Positions 1 to 6,652 of a DNA stretch of 8,267 nt are shown piece by piece. How positions within the stretch are numbered: the stretch's first letter is position 1; the number at the start of each line of letters is the position of its first letter. This DNA is from Vampirovibrionales bacterium (GTDB lineage Bacteria; Cyanobacteriota; Vampirovibrionia; Vampirovibrionales; JAGQHJ01). Under the pieces are notes generated by a model that was not told the origin of the DNA, did no database searches, and was given only the letters and a program-made list of their open reading frames with translations. The position numbers were made by a program, and so were the translations under genes. Location of the stretch: contig JANWKX010000022.1 of assembly GCA_025451145.1 (NCBI GenBank), positions 1-8,267 of the forward strand. The letters run 5' to 3'.

Positions 1-1
1 C

Positions 2-778
2 GTCAAAGCCTATTCGCCACTCCTTCATGCCTCAACACTCAAACCTGAAATCGTAGATGGTATTGACATTATGGTGGTTAGGGAGCTTACCGGCGGATTG
101 TATTTCGGGAAACCCCGCGCCCTCGAAGCCGATAAAGCCTATGACACCATGCTCTACACCCGTCCTGAAATCGATCGGATTGCTCATGTGGCCTTTAAAC
201 TGGCTCAAAAACGGTCCAAGAAGCTGTGTTCCGTGGATAAAGCCAATGTTTTAGCCAGCTCTCAGCTGTGGCGCCAGACCGTTGAAACGGTTGCCAAAAG
301 CTATCCGGATATTGAATTGAGCCACATGTATGTGGATAATGCGTCGATGCAGTTGATTCGAAACCCCAAACAGTTTGATGTCCTACTGACCGAAAATACC
401 TTTGGTGATATCCTCTCCGATGAAGCGTCCATGCTGACAGGCTCCCTCGGCATGCTGGCTAGTGCGTCTCTGGGTGAGCATCACCGTGCACTCTATGAAC
501 CCTCTCACGGCAGCGCCCCCAAATATGCCGGACAGGATAAAGTGAACCCGATTGCAACCATTATGTCTGCAGCCATGATGCTGGATCACAGTTTTGGCTA
601 TACTGAAGCCGCCAAATGGATTGATCAAGCGGTCCTGAACACCTTGAATGACGGCTTTAGAACTTATGATATTGCTGAAGCAGGGGCTAAGGTCATCGGG
701 ACTTCCCAGATGGGTGATGAAGTGGCCAAGCATGTGGTTAAAATCTATGACTCCCAACCCTCACCGGTAAAACATTAA
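2..778 (+). CDS. leuB: 3-isopropylmalate dehydrogenase, 3' part (5' end outside window)
   Basis: This enzyme catalyses the oxidative decarboxylation of 3-isopropylmalate to 2-oxoisocaproate in leucine biosynthesis, in the cytoplasm. The reading frame is open from the left edge, giving 258 residues; about 100 N-terminal residues of a usual ~350-360 are missing. LeuB hallmarks, in partial-protein numbering, are ASTLKPEIV (10-18), the substrate-loop RELTGGLYFG (27-36), YDTMLYTRPEI, the catalytic Lys in SVDKANVL, the catalytic Asp in YVDNASMQL, and the metal-binding GDILSDEASM. RELTGG separates it from isocitrate dehydrogenase. The cofactor loop is odd: it reads HGSAPKYAGQDKVNP (506-550) rather than the usual HGSAPDIAG..ANP, and Lys-Tyr...Val at this place is the NADP-binding pattern of E. 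coli isocitrate dehydrogenase. A Tyr follows in FRTYDI (665-667), where LeuB usually has a small residue. The N-terminal substrate-helix region that would settle specificity lies outside the window. A terminator hairpin follows the stop. Confidence 0.95.
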   Translation, partial: VKAYSPLLHASTLKPEIVDGIDIMVVRELTGGLYFGKPRALEADKAYDTMLYTRPEIDRIAHVAFKLAQKRSKKLCSVDKANVLASSQLWRQTVETVAKSYPDIELSHMYVDNASMQLIRNPKQFDVLLTENTFGDILSDEASMLTGSLGMLASASLGEHHRALYEPSHGSAPKYAGQDKVNPIATIMSAAMMLDHSFGYTEAAKWIDQAVLNTLNDGFRTYDIAEAGAKVIGTSQMGDEVAKHVVKIYDSQPSPVKH

Positions 779-800
779 TCGTTTACAAAGCAAATTTCTG

Positions 801-837
801 CAACTGAGTCGGTTCATTCCGGCTCAGTTGGTTTATT
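801..837 (+). terminator. Probable intrinsic terminator of leuB
   Basis: A 12-bp stem pairs CAACTGAGTCGG (801-812) with CCGGCTCAGTTG (819-830), with one G-T wobble and the 6-nt loop TTCATT. It is followed by the modestly T-rich GTTTATT. It lies 22 nt after the leuB stop, the usual place for a rho-independent terminator. The T tract is imperfect, so termination may be partial. Confidence 0.75.
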
Positions 838-869
838 CAGTCCTATTGCAAACACCTTTTAGAGCAAGC

Positions 870-905
870 TGGTCCGAACATTGTATTGAGACCATGTTCG
901 GGCTA
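870..905. promoter_or_regulatory. Inverted repeat upstream of the suf promoter, candidate activator site
   Basis: CCGAACAT (874-881) is mirrored by ATGTTCGG (894-901), and the pairing extends to 12 bp (870-881 with 894-905) if two G-T pairs are allowed. The spacer is 12 nt. The centre at 887.5 is about 60 bp upstream of the start predicted from the TATAAT box, a position typical of class I activators. Because no T tract follows, it is unlikely to be a terminator. It could instead form an RNA hairpin in read-through transcripts from leuB. The regulator is not identifiable from the sequence. Confidence 0.45.
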
Positions 906-911
906 TAAACA

Positions 912-948
912 GAAGTGGTAAATCGCTCTTACCGTTATAATGTTTTAA
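912..948 (+). promoter_or_regulatory. Predicted promoter of the suf operon
   Basis: A perfect TATAAT -10 hexamer lies at 936-941, which predicts a transcription start near 948 and a 5' UTR of about 185 nt before sufB. At a 16-18 bp spacing the upstream hexamer is AAGTGG-like and bears no resemblance to TTGACA. The extended -10 TG is only half matched (CGT before TATAAT). A strong -10 with no -35 suggests dependence on an activator, fitting the palindrome at 870-905. Confidence 0.6.
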
Positions 949-961
949 GGTTTTAAACCTT
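947..961. promoter_or_regulatory. 7-1-7 inverted repeat over the suf transcription start, candidate operator
   Basis: AAGGTTT-T-AAACCTT is a perfect inverted repeat with a single central base. It sits directly after the -10 box and covers the predicted start, where bound protein would block initiation. The 7-1-7 geometry is that of Fur/PerR/Zur-family operators, although the half-site sequence is not the classic TGATAAT. It also lacks the CAAC-N6-GTTG pattern I associate with cyanobacterial SufR. Iron, oxidative-stress or cluster-status control would suit a suf operon, but that is inference. Confidence 0.45.
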
Positions 962-986
962 TACGTTTACGTTAGAGTAAGATATC

Positions 987-1127
987 ATGTATATAGGTCA
1001 AAAAATCTTTTATTTGAGCAATTTAGTCAGTCATCACGGTTTCATTCAACAAATGCAAATTGATCCCTTGCTTGACCAGCAACCTCGCTTCATGAAAGAT
1101 TGCAAGGACATTTCCACAAAGAGGTAA
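987..1127 (+). CDS. Possible 46-codon leader ORF upstream of sufB
   Basis: An ATG-initiated frame encodes 46 residues, starting MYIGQKIFYLSNLVSHHGF and ending KDCKDISTKR. Its TAA (1125-1127) lies directly after the GAGG of the sufB ribosome binding site (1121-1124), 5 nt before the sufB GTG. Its own ribosome binding site is weak (GAG at 975-977, 9 nt upstream). It lies wholly inside the predicted 5' UTR, so if translated it could couple or regulate sufB translation. I recognise no family, and it may be a chance frame. Confidence 0.2.
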   Translation: MYIGQKIFYLSNLVSHHGFIQQMQIDPLLDQQPRFMKDCKDISTKR

Positions 1128-1132
1128 AGTCT

Positions 1133-2578
1133 GTGAGTTCGCTTGAGTCCATTGCCAATCAGGAATATCGCTACGGTTTTAAAACTGCTATTGAATCGGA
1201 AATTATTCCCAAAGGCCTGACGGAAGAGACTATTCGGCTGATTTCGGCGAAAAAAAATGAACCGGCCTTTATGCTGGATTTTCGAATGAAGGCTTTTCAC
1301 CACTGGAAAAAGATGATCGAACCCAAGTGGGCCCATGTTCATTATCCTGAAATTGATTACCAGGATATTATCTATTATGCAGCCCCCAAGGCCCCAAAAG
1401 TGAAACCCAAAGACCTGGAAGAGGTCGATCCTGAATTACTCAGGACCTTTGATAAACTGGGCATCTCCTTATCCGAACAAAAACGCCTCACCGGTGTTCC
1501 CATGGCGGTAGATGCAGTTTTCGATAGCGTGTCGGTGGCAACCACCTTTAAAAAAGACCTGCTTAAAAAGGGCATTATCTTTTGTTCTTTCTCGGAAGCC
1601 GTCCTGGAATACCCGGAATTGGTTGAAAAATACCTGGGTAGCGTAGTGCCTTATACCGATAATTTCTTTGCGGCTCTAAACTCTGCCGTTTTTAGTGACG
1701 GCTCATTCTGTTATGTGCCGAAAAATACCATCTGCCCTATGGATTTATCCACCTATTTCCGGATTAACACCGAAGGGTCCGGGCAATTTGAACGCACACT
1801 CATCATTTGTGATGATTATTCCAAGGTCAGCTACCTGGAAGGCTGTACCGCCCCCATGTTTGACACCAACCAACTCCATGCCGCTGTTGTGGAGCTGGTG
1901 GCCTTAGAAAGCGCCGAAATTAAATACTCTACGGTTCAAAACTGGTATGCCGGCGATCCCAAGACCGGTAAAGGCGGCATTTATAACTTTGTCACCAAAC
2001 GCGGGAAATGTCAGGGCAACAACTCCCATATTTCCTGGACCCAGGTGGAAACGGGTTCGGCCATTACCTGGAAATACCCCAGTTGTATCCTTCAAGGCGA
2101 CAACTCAAAAGGTGAATTTTATTCCGTGGCCTTAACCAACCATCTTCAACAGGCCGATACCGGTACCAAAATGATTCATATTGGGAAAAACACTTCCAGC
2201 ACCATTATTTCCAAAGGTATTTCGGCCGGTAAATCCGCAAACTCCTATAGAGGTCAAGTATCTGTTAAAAAATCGGCTCAAGGTGCCCGTAACTACACCC
2301 AGTGTGATTCGATGCTTATTGGCGGTCAATGTGAAGCCAATACTTTCCCCTATATCGATGTTCAAAACAGTTCTGCCAAAGTGGAGCATGAGGCATCAAC
2401 CTCCAAAATCAGTGAAGAGCAGTTATTCTATTTCCGCCAGCGCGGTATCGGCACTGAAGAAGCCGTATCTGCTATCATTAATGGCTTCTGTAAAGATGTG
2501 TTTCGGGAACTGCCCGGTGAATTTGCCGTTGAAGCCACACGTTTGCTGGGCTTGAAACTGGAAAACTCGGTAGGATAG
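1133..2578 (+). CDS. sufB: Fe-S cluster assembly scaffold protein SufB
   Basis: SufB is the core subunit of the cytosolic SufBC2D scaffold, where sulfur from SufS and iron are combined into nascent clusters. The 481-aa product begins with the typical N-terminus (NQEYRYGFKTAIESEIIPKG) and LISAKKNEPAFMLDFR, with the beta-helix core after it. The C-terminal cluster/assembly residues are present: Cys391 in NYTQCDSMLIG and His419-Glu420 in VEHEASTSKI, corresponding to the functionally important Cys405, His433 and Glu434 of E. coli SufB as I recall them. I chose GTG at 1133 because GAGG (1121-1124) is 8 nt upstream and the start then matches the family. A TTG at 1100 in the same frame would add 11 unrelated residues. 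It is the first gene of a five-gene operon and is followed after 5 nt by sufC. Confidence 0.97.
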   Translation: MSSLESIANQEYRYGFKTAIESEIIPKGLTEETIRLISAKKNEPAFMLDFRMKAFHHWKKMIEPKWAHVHYPEIDYQDIIYYAAPKAPKVKPKDLEEVDPELLRTFDKLGISLSEQKRLTGVPMAVDAVFDSVSVATTFKKDLLKKGIIFCSFSEAVLEYPELVEKYLGSVVPYTDNFFAALNSAVFSDGSFCYVPKNTICPMDLSTYFRINTEGSGQFERTLIICDDYSKVSYLEGCTAPMFDTNQLHAAVVELVALESAEIKYSTVQNWYAGDPKTGKGGIYNFVTKRGKCQGNNSHISWTQVETGSAITWKYPSCILQGDNSKGEFYSVALTNHLQQADTGTKMIHIGKNTSSTIISKGISAGKSANSYRGQVSVKKSAQGARNYTQCDSMLIGGQCEANTFPYIDVQNSSAKVEHEASTSKISEEQLFYFRQRGIGTEEAVSAIINGFCKDVFRELPGEFAVEATRLLGLKLENSVG

Positions 2579-2583
2579 AACCC

Positions 2584-3387
2584 ATGACTGAACGTGATCA
2601 TCAACAATTAAGGAGCAACAAAGCCTTGTTACTGGATGTACGGAATCTCCATGCCCGGGTTGAAGACATCGAAATTTTAAATGGCATTAACCTACAGGTT
2701 CATGCCGGTGAGACACACGCTATTATGGGGCCCAATGGCTCCGGAAAGAGCACCCTGTCAAAAGTGTTAGCCGGGCACCCTGCCTTTACCGTCACCAATG
2801 GCGAGATTTTGTTTCAGGGCAAAAGCATCTTGACCCAGGAGCCGGAAGAACGAGCACGAGAAGGCATTTTCTTGGCGTTTCAATACCCCATCGAAGTACC
2901 TGGGGTTAACAATGCCAATTTCCTGCGACTTGCCTACAATGCCAAACGCCAGACCCACGGCGAAGATGAACTGGATCCCCTGGAATTTGATGACTTATTA
3001 CGTGAAAAGTTAAAGCTAGTGGATATGGATCCCAGTTTTATTGAGCGCTCGGTCAATGAAGGCTTTTCTGGCGGTGAAAAGAAGAAAAACGAAATCCTGC
3101 AAATGGCCGTATTAGAGCCTAAACTGTCCATTCTGGATGAAATTGACTCCGGATTGGACATTGACGCCCTACGAGATGTCGCCAACGGGGTCAACAAGTT
3201 GAGAAATCCTGAAAATGCGCTGATTATCGTGACCCATTACCAACGGTTATTGAACTACATTGAACCTGACTTTGTGCATGTGCTGTTCAATGGGCGTATT
3301 ATCAAATCTGGCGGTAAAGAGCTGGCCTTTGAACTGGAAGAACGAGGTTATGATTGGATTATCGAACAAGAAGAAGCGAAGGTATAA
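2584..3387 (+). CDS. sufC: Fe-S cluster assembly ATPase SufC
   Basis: SufC is the ABC-type ATPase of the SufBC2D complex; it is soluble and not a transporter, and its ATP-driven dimerisation remodels SufB-SufD. From ATG 2584 the protein is 267 aa, with Walker A GPNGSGKST (49-57), Q-loop Gln100, signature FSGGEKKKNE (161-170), Walker B ILDE (183-186) with catalytic Glu186, and H-loop His218. Start choice is uncertain. ATG 2584 has AGGA (2572-2575) 8 nt upstream. An in-frame TTG at 2626 has a stronger TTAAGGAG site (2608-2615) 10 nt upstream and gives a 253-aa protein beginning LLLDVRNLHARVED, the usual SufC N-terminus. The first 14 residues (polar, TERDHQQLRSNK) are therefore either an extension or untranslated. 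A 6-nt gap separates it from sufD. Confidence 0.97.
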   Translation: MTERDHQQLRSNKALLLDVRNLHARVEDIEILNGINLQVHAGETHAIMGPNGSGKSTLSKVLAGHPAFTVTNGEILFQGKSILTQEPEERAREGIFLAFQYPIEVPGVNNANFLRLAYNAKRQTHGEDELDPLEFDDLLREKLKLVDMDPSFIERSVNEGFSGGEKKKNEILQMAVLEPKLSILDEIDSGLDIDALRDVANGVNKLRNPENALIIVTHYQRLLNYIEPDFVHVLFNGRIIKSGGKELAFELEERGYDWIIEQEEAKV

Positions 3388-3393
3388 CGTCTG

Positions 3394-4767
3394 ATGGTGA
3401 TGGAAATGCGATCCAGGACGCCTTCCTCAACTGGCCTCGCCTTTGAATCCAGTATCGCCTCAGCTGGCTGGGCACAATTGCCCCCGTGGCTCAAAGACTT
3501 AAAAGAGAGCGCCCTTCAACGTCATCAGCAACTTGGGCTTCCGACCCGCCGTCAAGAGTCATGGCGCTTTGTGGATTTATCTCCCTTAACGGATAGAGCC
3601 TATGCGCCTTTATCTGGTTCTTTACCAACACTCCCACCCCAAGCCTTAGAGGCCTTTCTCCATCCTGAATCCAATGAATTTCGCCTCGTCTTTTTGAATG
3701 GGCGCTATGTCCCAACCCTGTCTTCAGTGGCATCCCTTCCGCCTGGAGCCATTATCACCGAACTTTCTCAAGCCATTTCAGAGTATCCAGAACTCGTGCA
3801 GCCTTATCTCGATACAGAAATTGGCCCAGAGTCAATGGATACCTTTCATGACCTGAATACAGCCGCCTTTGAGCACGGTGTTTTTATGTATCTCCCGGAT
3901 AATACCGTTTTAGAAACACCGATTCAGATTATGTTTGTGATCCATAACCTGCAGGAAGCCCCGTTGGCCGTTTATCCAAGAGGATTGTTTATCATTGGCC
4001 AATCCGCTCAAGTGACAGTGACCACGACGTATTTAGGCCTTCCTGAATCCGAACATTATTTGAACAACAGTGTGTTTCAATGGATTCTCAAAGAAAACGC
4101 TCAATTAAATTGGATGATTTTACAGACTGAGAGCCCAAATTCTGTGCATCTGGCGTCAACAGCCTTAAACTTGGCTCAGGATAGCCAGGCCAATATCTTT
4201 ACCACCACCTTTGGCGGCCAACTTTCCCGCCAAAATTTACATGTCCGGTTGCTTGGCGACAATGCCCACTGTGCATTGAACGGCCTTTCTGTCCTGAATG
4301 GAACCAGCCAAGGCCATGATCGAACCCAAATTGATCATGTGTCTCCTCATTGTTGTAGCGAACAGCTTTATAAAAGTATTCTGGCCGATCAATCTCGGTC
4401 TGAGTTTGACGGGACTATTGTCATTCACCGAGGGGCAGCACTCAGTCAGGCGGATCAACTCAATCGAACCCTGTTACTCTCCGATGAGGCCAAGGTGCAT
4501 ACCCGCCCCCAGTTGAGAATCGATAATGATGATGTCAAATGTTCCCATGGCGCAACCGTTGGGCAACTTAACGAGGATGAACTCTTCTATTTAGCCAGCC
4601 GAGGGCTTTCGGAACAGCTCTCACGAACCCTGTTAACGTTAGGGTTTGCGGGCGAGATCATCGAAAAGATTCCGGTACAAAGCATGCAGCAACATTTAAG
4701 GGCCTTGGTCTCACAGCAGTTAAACGCTTCAGAAACAAAACAGACACTAAAAACGGGTGGATCTTAA
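3394..4767 (+). CDS. sufD: Fe-S cluster assembly protein SufD
   Basis: SufD is a SufB paralogue that pairs with it in the SufBC2D scaffold and is thought to help iron entry. The product is 457 aa. The N-terminal helical part contains LPPWLKDLKESAL and PTRRQESWRFVDLSPL, close in style to cyanobacterial and plastid SufD. The rest is the beta-helix core. The C-terminal family signature VKCSHGATVGQLNEDELFYL contains His385, at the place of the conserved E. coli SufD His360. The start is ambiguous among ATG 3394, GTG 3397, ATG 3400 and ATG 3406; the ribosome binding site is probably GAAGG near 3378-3382, and ATG 3394 is kept as the first. Its TAA is one base from the sufS ATG, suggesting coupled translation. 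Confidence 0.95.
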   Translation: MVMEMRSRTPSSTGLAFESSIASAGWAQLPPWLKDLKESALQRHQQLGLPTRRQESWRFVDLSPLTDRAYAPLSGSLPTLPPQALEAFLHPESNEFRLVFLNGRYVPTLSSVASLPPGAIITELSQAISEYPELVQPYLDTEIGPESMDTFHDLNTAAFEHGVFMYLPDNTVLETPIQIMFVIHNLQEAPLAVYPRGLFIIGQSAQVTVTTTYLGLPESEHYLNNSVFQWILKENAQLNWMILQTESPNSVHLASTALNLAQDSQANIFTTTFGGQLSRQNLHVRLLGDNAHCALNGLSVLNGTSQGHDRTQIDHVSPHCCSEQLYKSILADQSRSEFDGTIVIHRGAALSQADQLNRTLLLSDEAKVHTRPQLRIDNDDVKCSHGATVGQLNEDELFYLASRGLSEQLSRTLLTLGFAGEIIEKIPVQSMQQHLRALVSQQLNASETKQTLKTGGS

Positions 4768-4768
4768 G

Positions 4769-6016
4769 ATGGTACAGCTTATGGAAAAATGTACAATTGG
4801 TTTGGATGTGGCTAAGATCAGGGCCGATTTTCCAGTTCTGGATCAGCGCATCAATGGCTACCCCTTGGTTTATCTGGATAACGCGGCCACGACCCAGAAA
4901 CCCTGGCCGGTGATTGATCGCATTCGGGATTTTTACGCTCATGAGTACGCTACGGTTCGCCGAGGTGTCTATTCTATGAGCGCCAGAGCCACCATGGCCT
5001 ATGATCAGGTACGCGAACAGGTTGCAGGGTTTATTCATGCCGCCTCCCCCCATGAAATTATCTTTACCAAAGGCACCACCGAGGCCATTAATCTGGTGGC
5101 CTACAGTTATGGACGTCCCTTTATCGGTGCTGGCGACGAGATTATTATTTCAGCCATTGAGCACCACGCCAATATCGTCCCTTGGCAACAGCTCTGTCAG
5201 GAAAAAGGCGCCGTTTTAAAAGTGATTCCTGCCAATGAGGCCGGTGAGCTGTTGATTGATGAATACGCAAAGCTTCTCACGGATAATACCAAGTTGGTGG
5301 CCGTGAACTATGTCTCAAACTCTCTAGGCACCATTAACCCAGTCAAAACGATTATTGACATGGCGCATGAACGAGGCATTCCGGTTCTTATCGATGGCGC
5401 TCAAAGCGCCCCCCACATGGCGGTGGATGTTCAAGCCCTGGATTGCGATTTTTACGCATTTTCAGGCCATAAAATATATGGTCCAACGGGTATCGGGGTC
5501 CTTTACGCCAAAATGAAGCATCTGGAGGCCATGGTTCCCTACCAATGCGGCGGCGATATGATTGAATCGGTGACCTTTGAACACACGACCTTTGCTAAGC
5601 CCCCTCATAAGTTTGAAGCCGGAACCCCACCCATTGCGGAAGTCATTGGGCTAGGAGCAGCCATTGATTATCTGGAAAAACTTGGCTTGAACAATATTCA
5701 GGCGTATGAAAATGATTTGTTGGCATACGGCACTGAGCAGTTACAGCAGATTGAAGGGCTTCAAATTATCGGGACGGCAAAGCACAAGGCCAGCGTGATC
5801 TCCTTTGTGTTCCCGGATATTCATCCCCATGACGTGGGCACCATCCTGGATCAACAAGGGATTGCCGTTCGGGCCGGGCATCATTGTACCCAACCGGTGA
5901 TGGAGAGATTCCATATTCCGGCGACGACAAGAGCCTCATTTTCTTTTTATAATACCCATGATGAAATTGATCGTTTGGTAGAAGGCCTTAGGCACGTCAT
6001 TGCCGTTTTTCGATAA
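4769..6016 (+). CDS. sufS: Group II cysteine desulfurase SufS
   Basis: SufS is a PLP-dependent enzyme that removes sulfur from L-cysteine, giving alanine and a protein-bound persulfide for cluster assembly. The product is 415 aa, the usual length. Visible motifs are VYLDNAATTQKP, EHHANIVPWQ, the PLP lysine Lys235 in FSGHKIYGPTGIG, and the catalytic Cys373 in RAGHHCTQPVM. The K-to-C spacing of 138 residues equals that of E. coli SufS (Lys226/Cys364). RAGHHC without the longer IscS-type loop marks group II. I chose ATG 4769 because GGTGGA (4756-4761) lies 7 nt upstream; an in-frame GTG at 4757 lies inside that site, and ATG 4781 has no comparable site. Its stop overlaps the sufU start by one base. 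Confidence 0.97.
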   Translation: MVQLMEKCTIGLDVAKIRADFPVLDQRINGYPLVYLDNAATTQKPWPVIDRIRDFYAHEYATVRRGVYSMSARATMAYDQVREQVAGFIHAASPHEIIFTKGTTEAINLVAYSYGRPFIGAGDEIIISAIEHHANIVPWQQLCQEKGAVLKVIPANEAGELLIDEYAKLLTDNTKLVAVNYVSNSLGTINPVKTIIDMAHERGIPVLIDGAQSAPHMAVDVQALDCDFYAFSGHKIYGPTGIGVLYAKMKHLEAMVPYQCGGDMIESVTFEHTTFAKPPHKFEAGTPPIAEVIGLGAAIDYLEKLGLNNIQAYENDLLAYGTEQLQQIEGLQIIGTAKHKASVISFVFPDIHPHDVGTILDQQGIAVRAGHHCTQPVMERFHIPATTRASFSFYNTHDEIDRLVEGLRHVIAVFR

Positions 6017-6474
6017 TGTCAGAATATAACGAGCTCTATCAACAGGTTATCCTGGAACACAACAAAAAGCCTCGGAACTTTCGGGTCATCGAAGGCGCTA
6101 ATCGTTATGCCTTAGGCAAAAACCCCCTCTGTGGCGATCAATTTGCCGTGTATGCCCAGGTCGATGACCATGGCGTCATCCAGGATATCAGCTTTCAGGG
6201 GATGGGCTGCGCCATTTCCAAGGCCAGTGCGTCCTTAATGACCTCCAATATTAAAGGCAAAACCCAAGAAGAAGCCGAAGTGATTAAAGAAGAGTTCCAA
6301 AAAATGGTGATGGGCGAGTTTCATCCAGAGCAACAAGCCAACCACTTAGGACGACTCACCATCTTTGAAGGGGTGAAAGACTATCCGGTTCGGGTCAAAT
6401 GCGCCACGCTGGCATGGCATACCTTAAACGCCGCATTATCCGGCACCCAACAGGAAGTTACCACCGAAGATTAA
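6016..6474 (+). CDS. sufU: SufU, IscU-like sulfur acceptor protein
   Basis: SufU proteins are small, usually zinc-binding partners that take persulfide sulfur from SufS and pass it to the SufBCD scaffold. The 152-aa product has the three conserved cysteines: Cys39 with Asp41 in NPLCGD, Cys65 in GMGCAISKASASLM, and Cys129 in RVKCATLAWHTL. The stretch between the second and third Cys (64 residues, including the KTQEEAEVIKEEF insert) is the long form of SufU rather than IscU, and the IscU LPPVK chaperone-binding motif is absent. No clear ribosome binding site is visible. The ATG overlaps the sufS TAA (TAATG), so translation is probably coupled to sufS. No sufE is present in the window, so SufU most likely fills the sulfur-transfer role. 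Confidence 0.93.
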   Translation: MSEYNELYQQVILEHNKKPRNFRVIEGANRYALGKNPLCGDQFAVYAQVDDHGVIQDISFQGMGCAISKASASLMTSNIKGKTQEEAEVIKEEFQKMVMGEFHPEQQANHLGRLTIFEGVKDYPVRVKCATLAWHTLNAALSGTQQEVTTED

Positions 6475-6561
6475 TCCTGAAACGGAGTATCATTCATTCT
6501 TGATCTTGCCTTTCGATTGGTTAAGCAAAGCGCTTCTAGGCAAAAAAATCCCTAAAATTCA

Positions 6562-6573
6562 TTGCTGGATAAT
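6562..6573 (+). promoter_or_regulatory. Weak candidate promoter -10 region for the downstream gene pair
   Basis: GATAAT (6568-6573) matches the -10 consensus at five of six positions. No good -35 lies 16-18 bp upstream, where the sequence is A-rich (CAAAAAAAT). If used, transcription would start near 6580, just before the palindrome at 6589-6606. Transcription could equally come by read-through from the suf operon. Confidence 0.25.
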
Positions 6574-6588
6574 CCTATTAGCCTTTCA

Positions 6589-6606
6589 AATGACAAATTT
6601 GTCATT
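6589..6606. promoter_or_regulatory. 18-bp perfect palindrome, candidate operator or terminator hairpin
   Basis: AATGACAAATTTGTCATT is a perfect palindrome with TGACA/TGTCA half-sites, the form expected for a dimeric repressor site. As RNA it gives a 7-bp stem with an AATT loop. An outer AGCC/GGCT pair (6580-6583 with 6614-6617) could enclose it, and T-rich sequence follows (6617-6630), so it could instead be a weak terminator of the suf operon. No better terminator is visible between 6475 and 6689. Confidence 0.45.
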
Positions 6607-6652
6607 ATACAGCGGCTTATTTTTGTTGTTAAATAAAAAATGATACCAATAT

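Noticed and set aside
383..757. 124-codon open frame on the minus strand inside leuB
   Set aside because: It is antisense to highly conserved LeuB sequence, the product matches no known pattern, and there is no separate regulatory sequence.
874..901. LexA-like box (CGAAC...GTTCG) upstream of suf
   Set aside because: The Gram-positive-type LexA box has CGAAC and GTTCG separated by 4 nt. Here the separation is 16 nt, so only the half-sites look similar.
1100..1132. TTG at 1100 as the sufB start
   Set aside because: It would add 11 residues not seen in SufB and has no good ribosome binding site. GTG 1133 has GAGG at proper spacing and matches the family N-terminus.
1250..1257. Run of eight A in sufB as a frameshifting slippery site
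   Set aside because: It encodes the conserved SAKKNEP segment, the frame continues intact for the full family length, and no stimulatory structure or alternative product is evident.
4658..5053. 131-codon open frame on the minus strand across the sufD-sufS junction
   Set aside because: It is fully antisense to two well-supported genes in a one-directional operon; it is a shadow of codon usage.
6506..6547. Possible suf terminator from TTGCCT...AGGCAA near the end of sufU
   Set aside because: The stem is only 6 bp around a 25-nt loop and is followed by A residues rather than T on the + strand, which does not fit an intrinsic terminator for suf.
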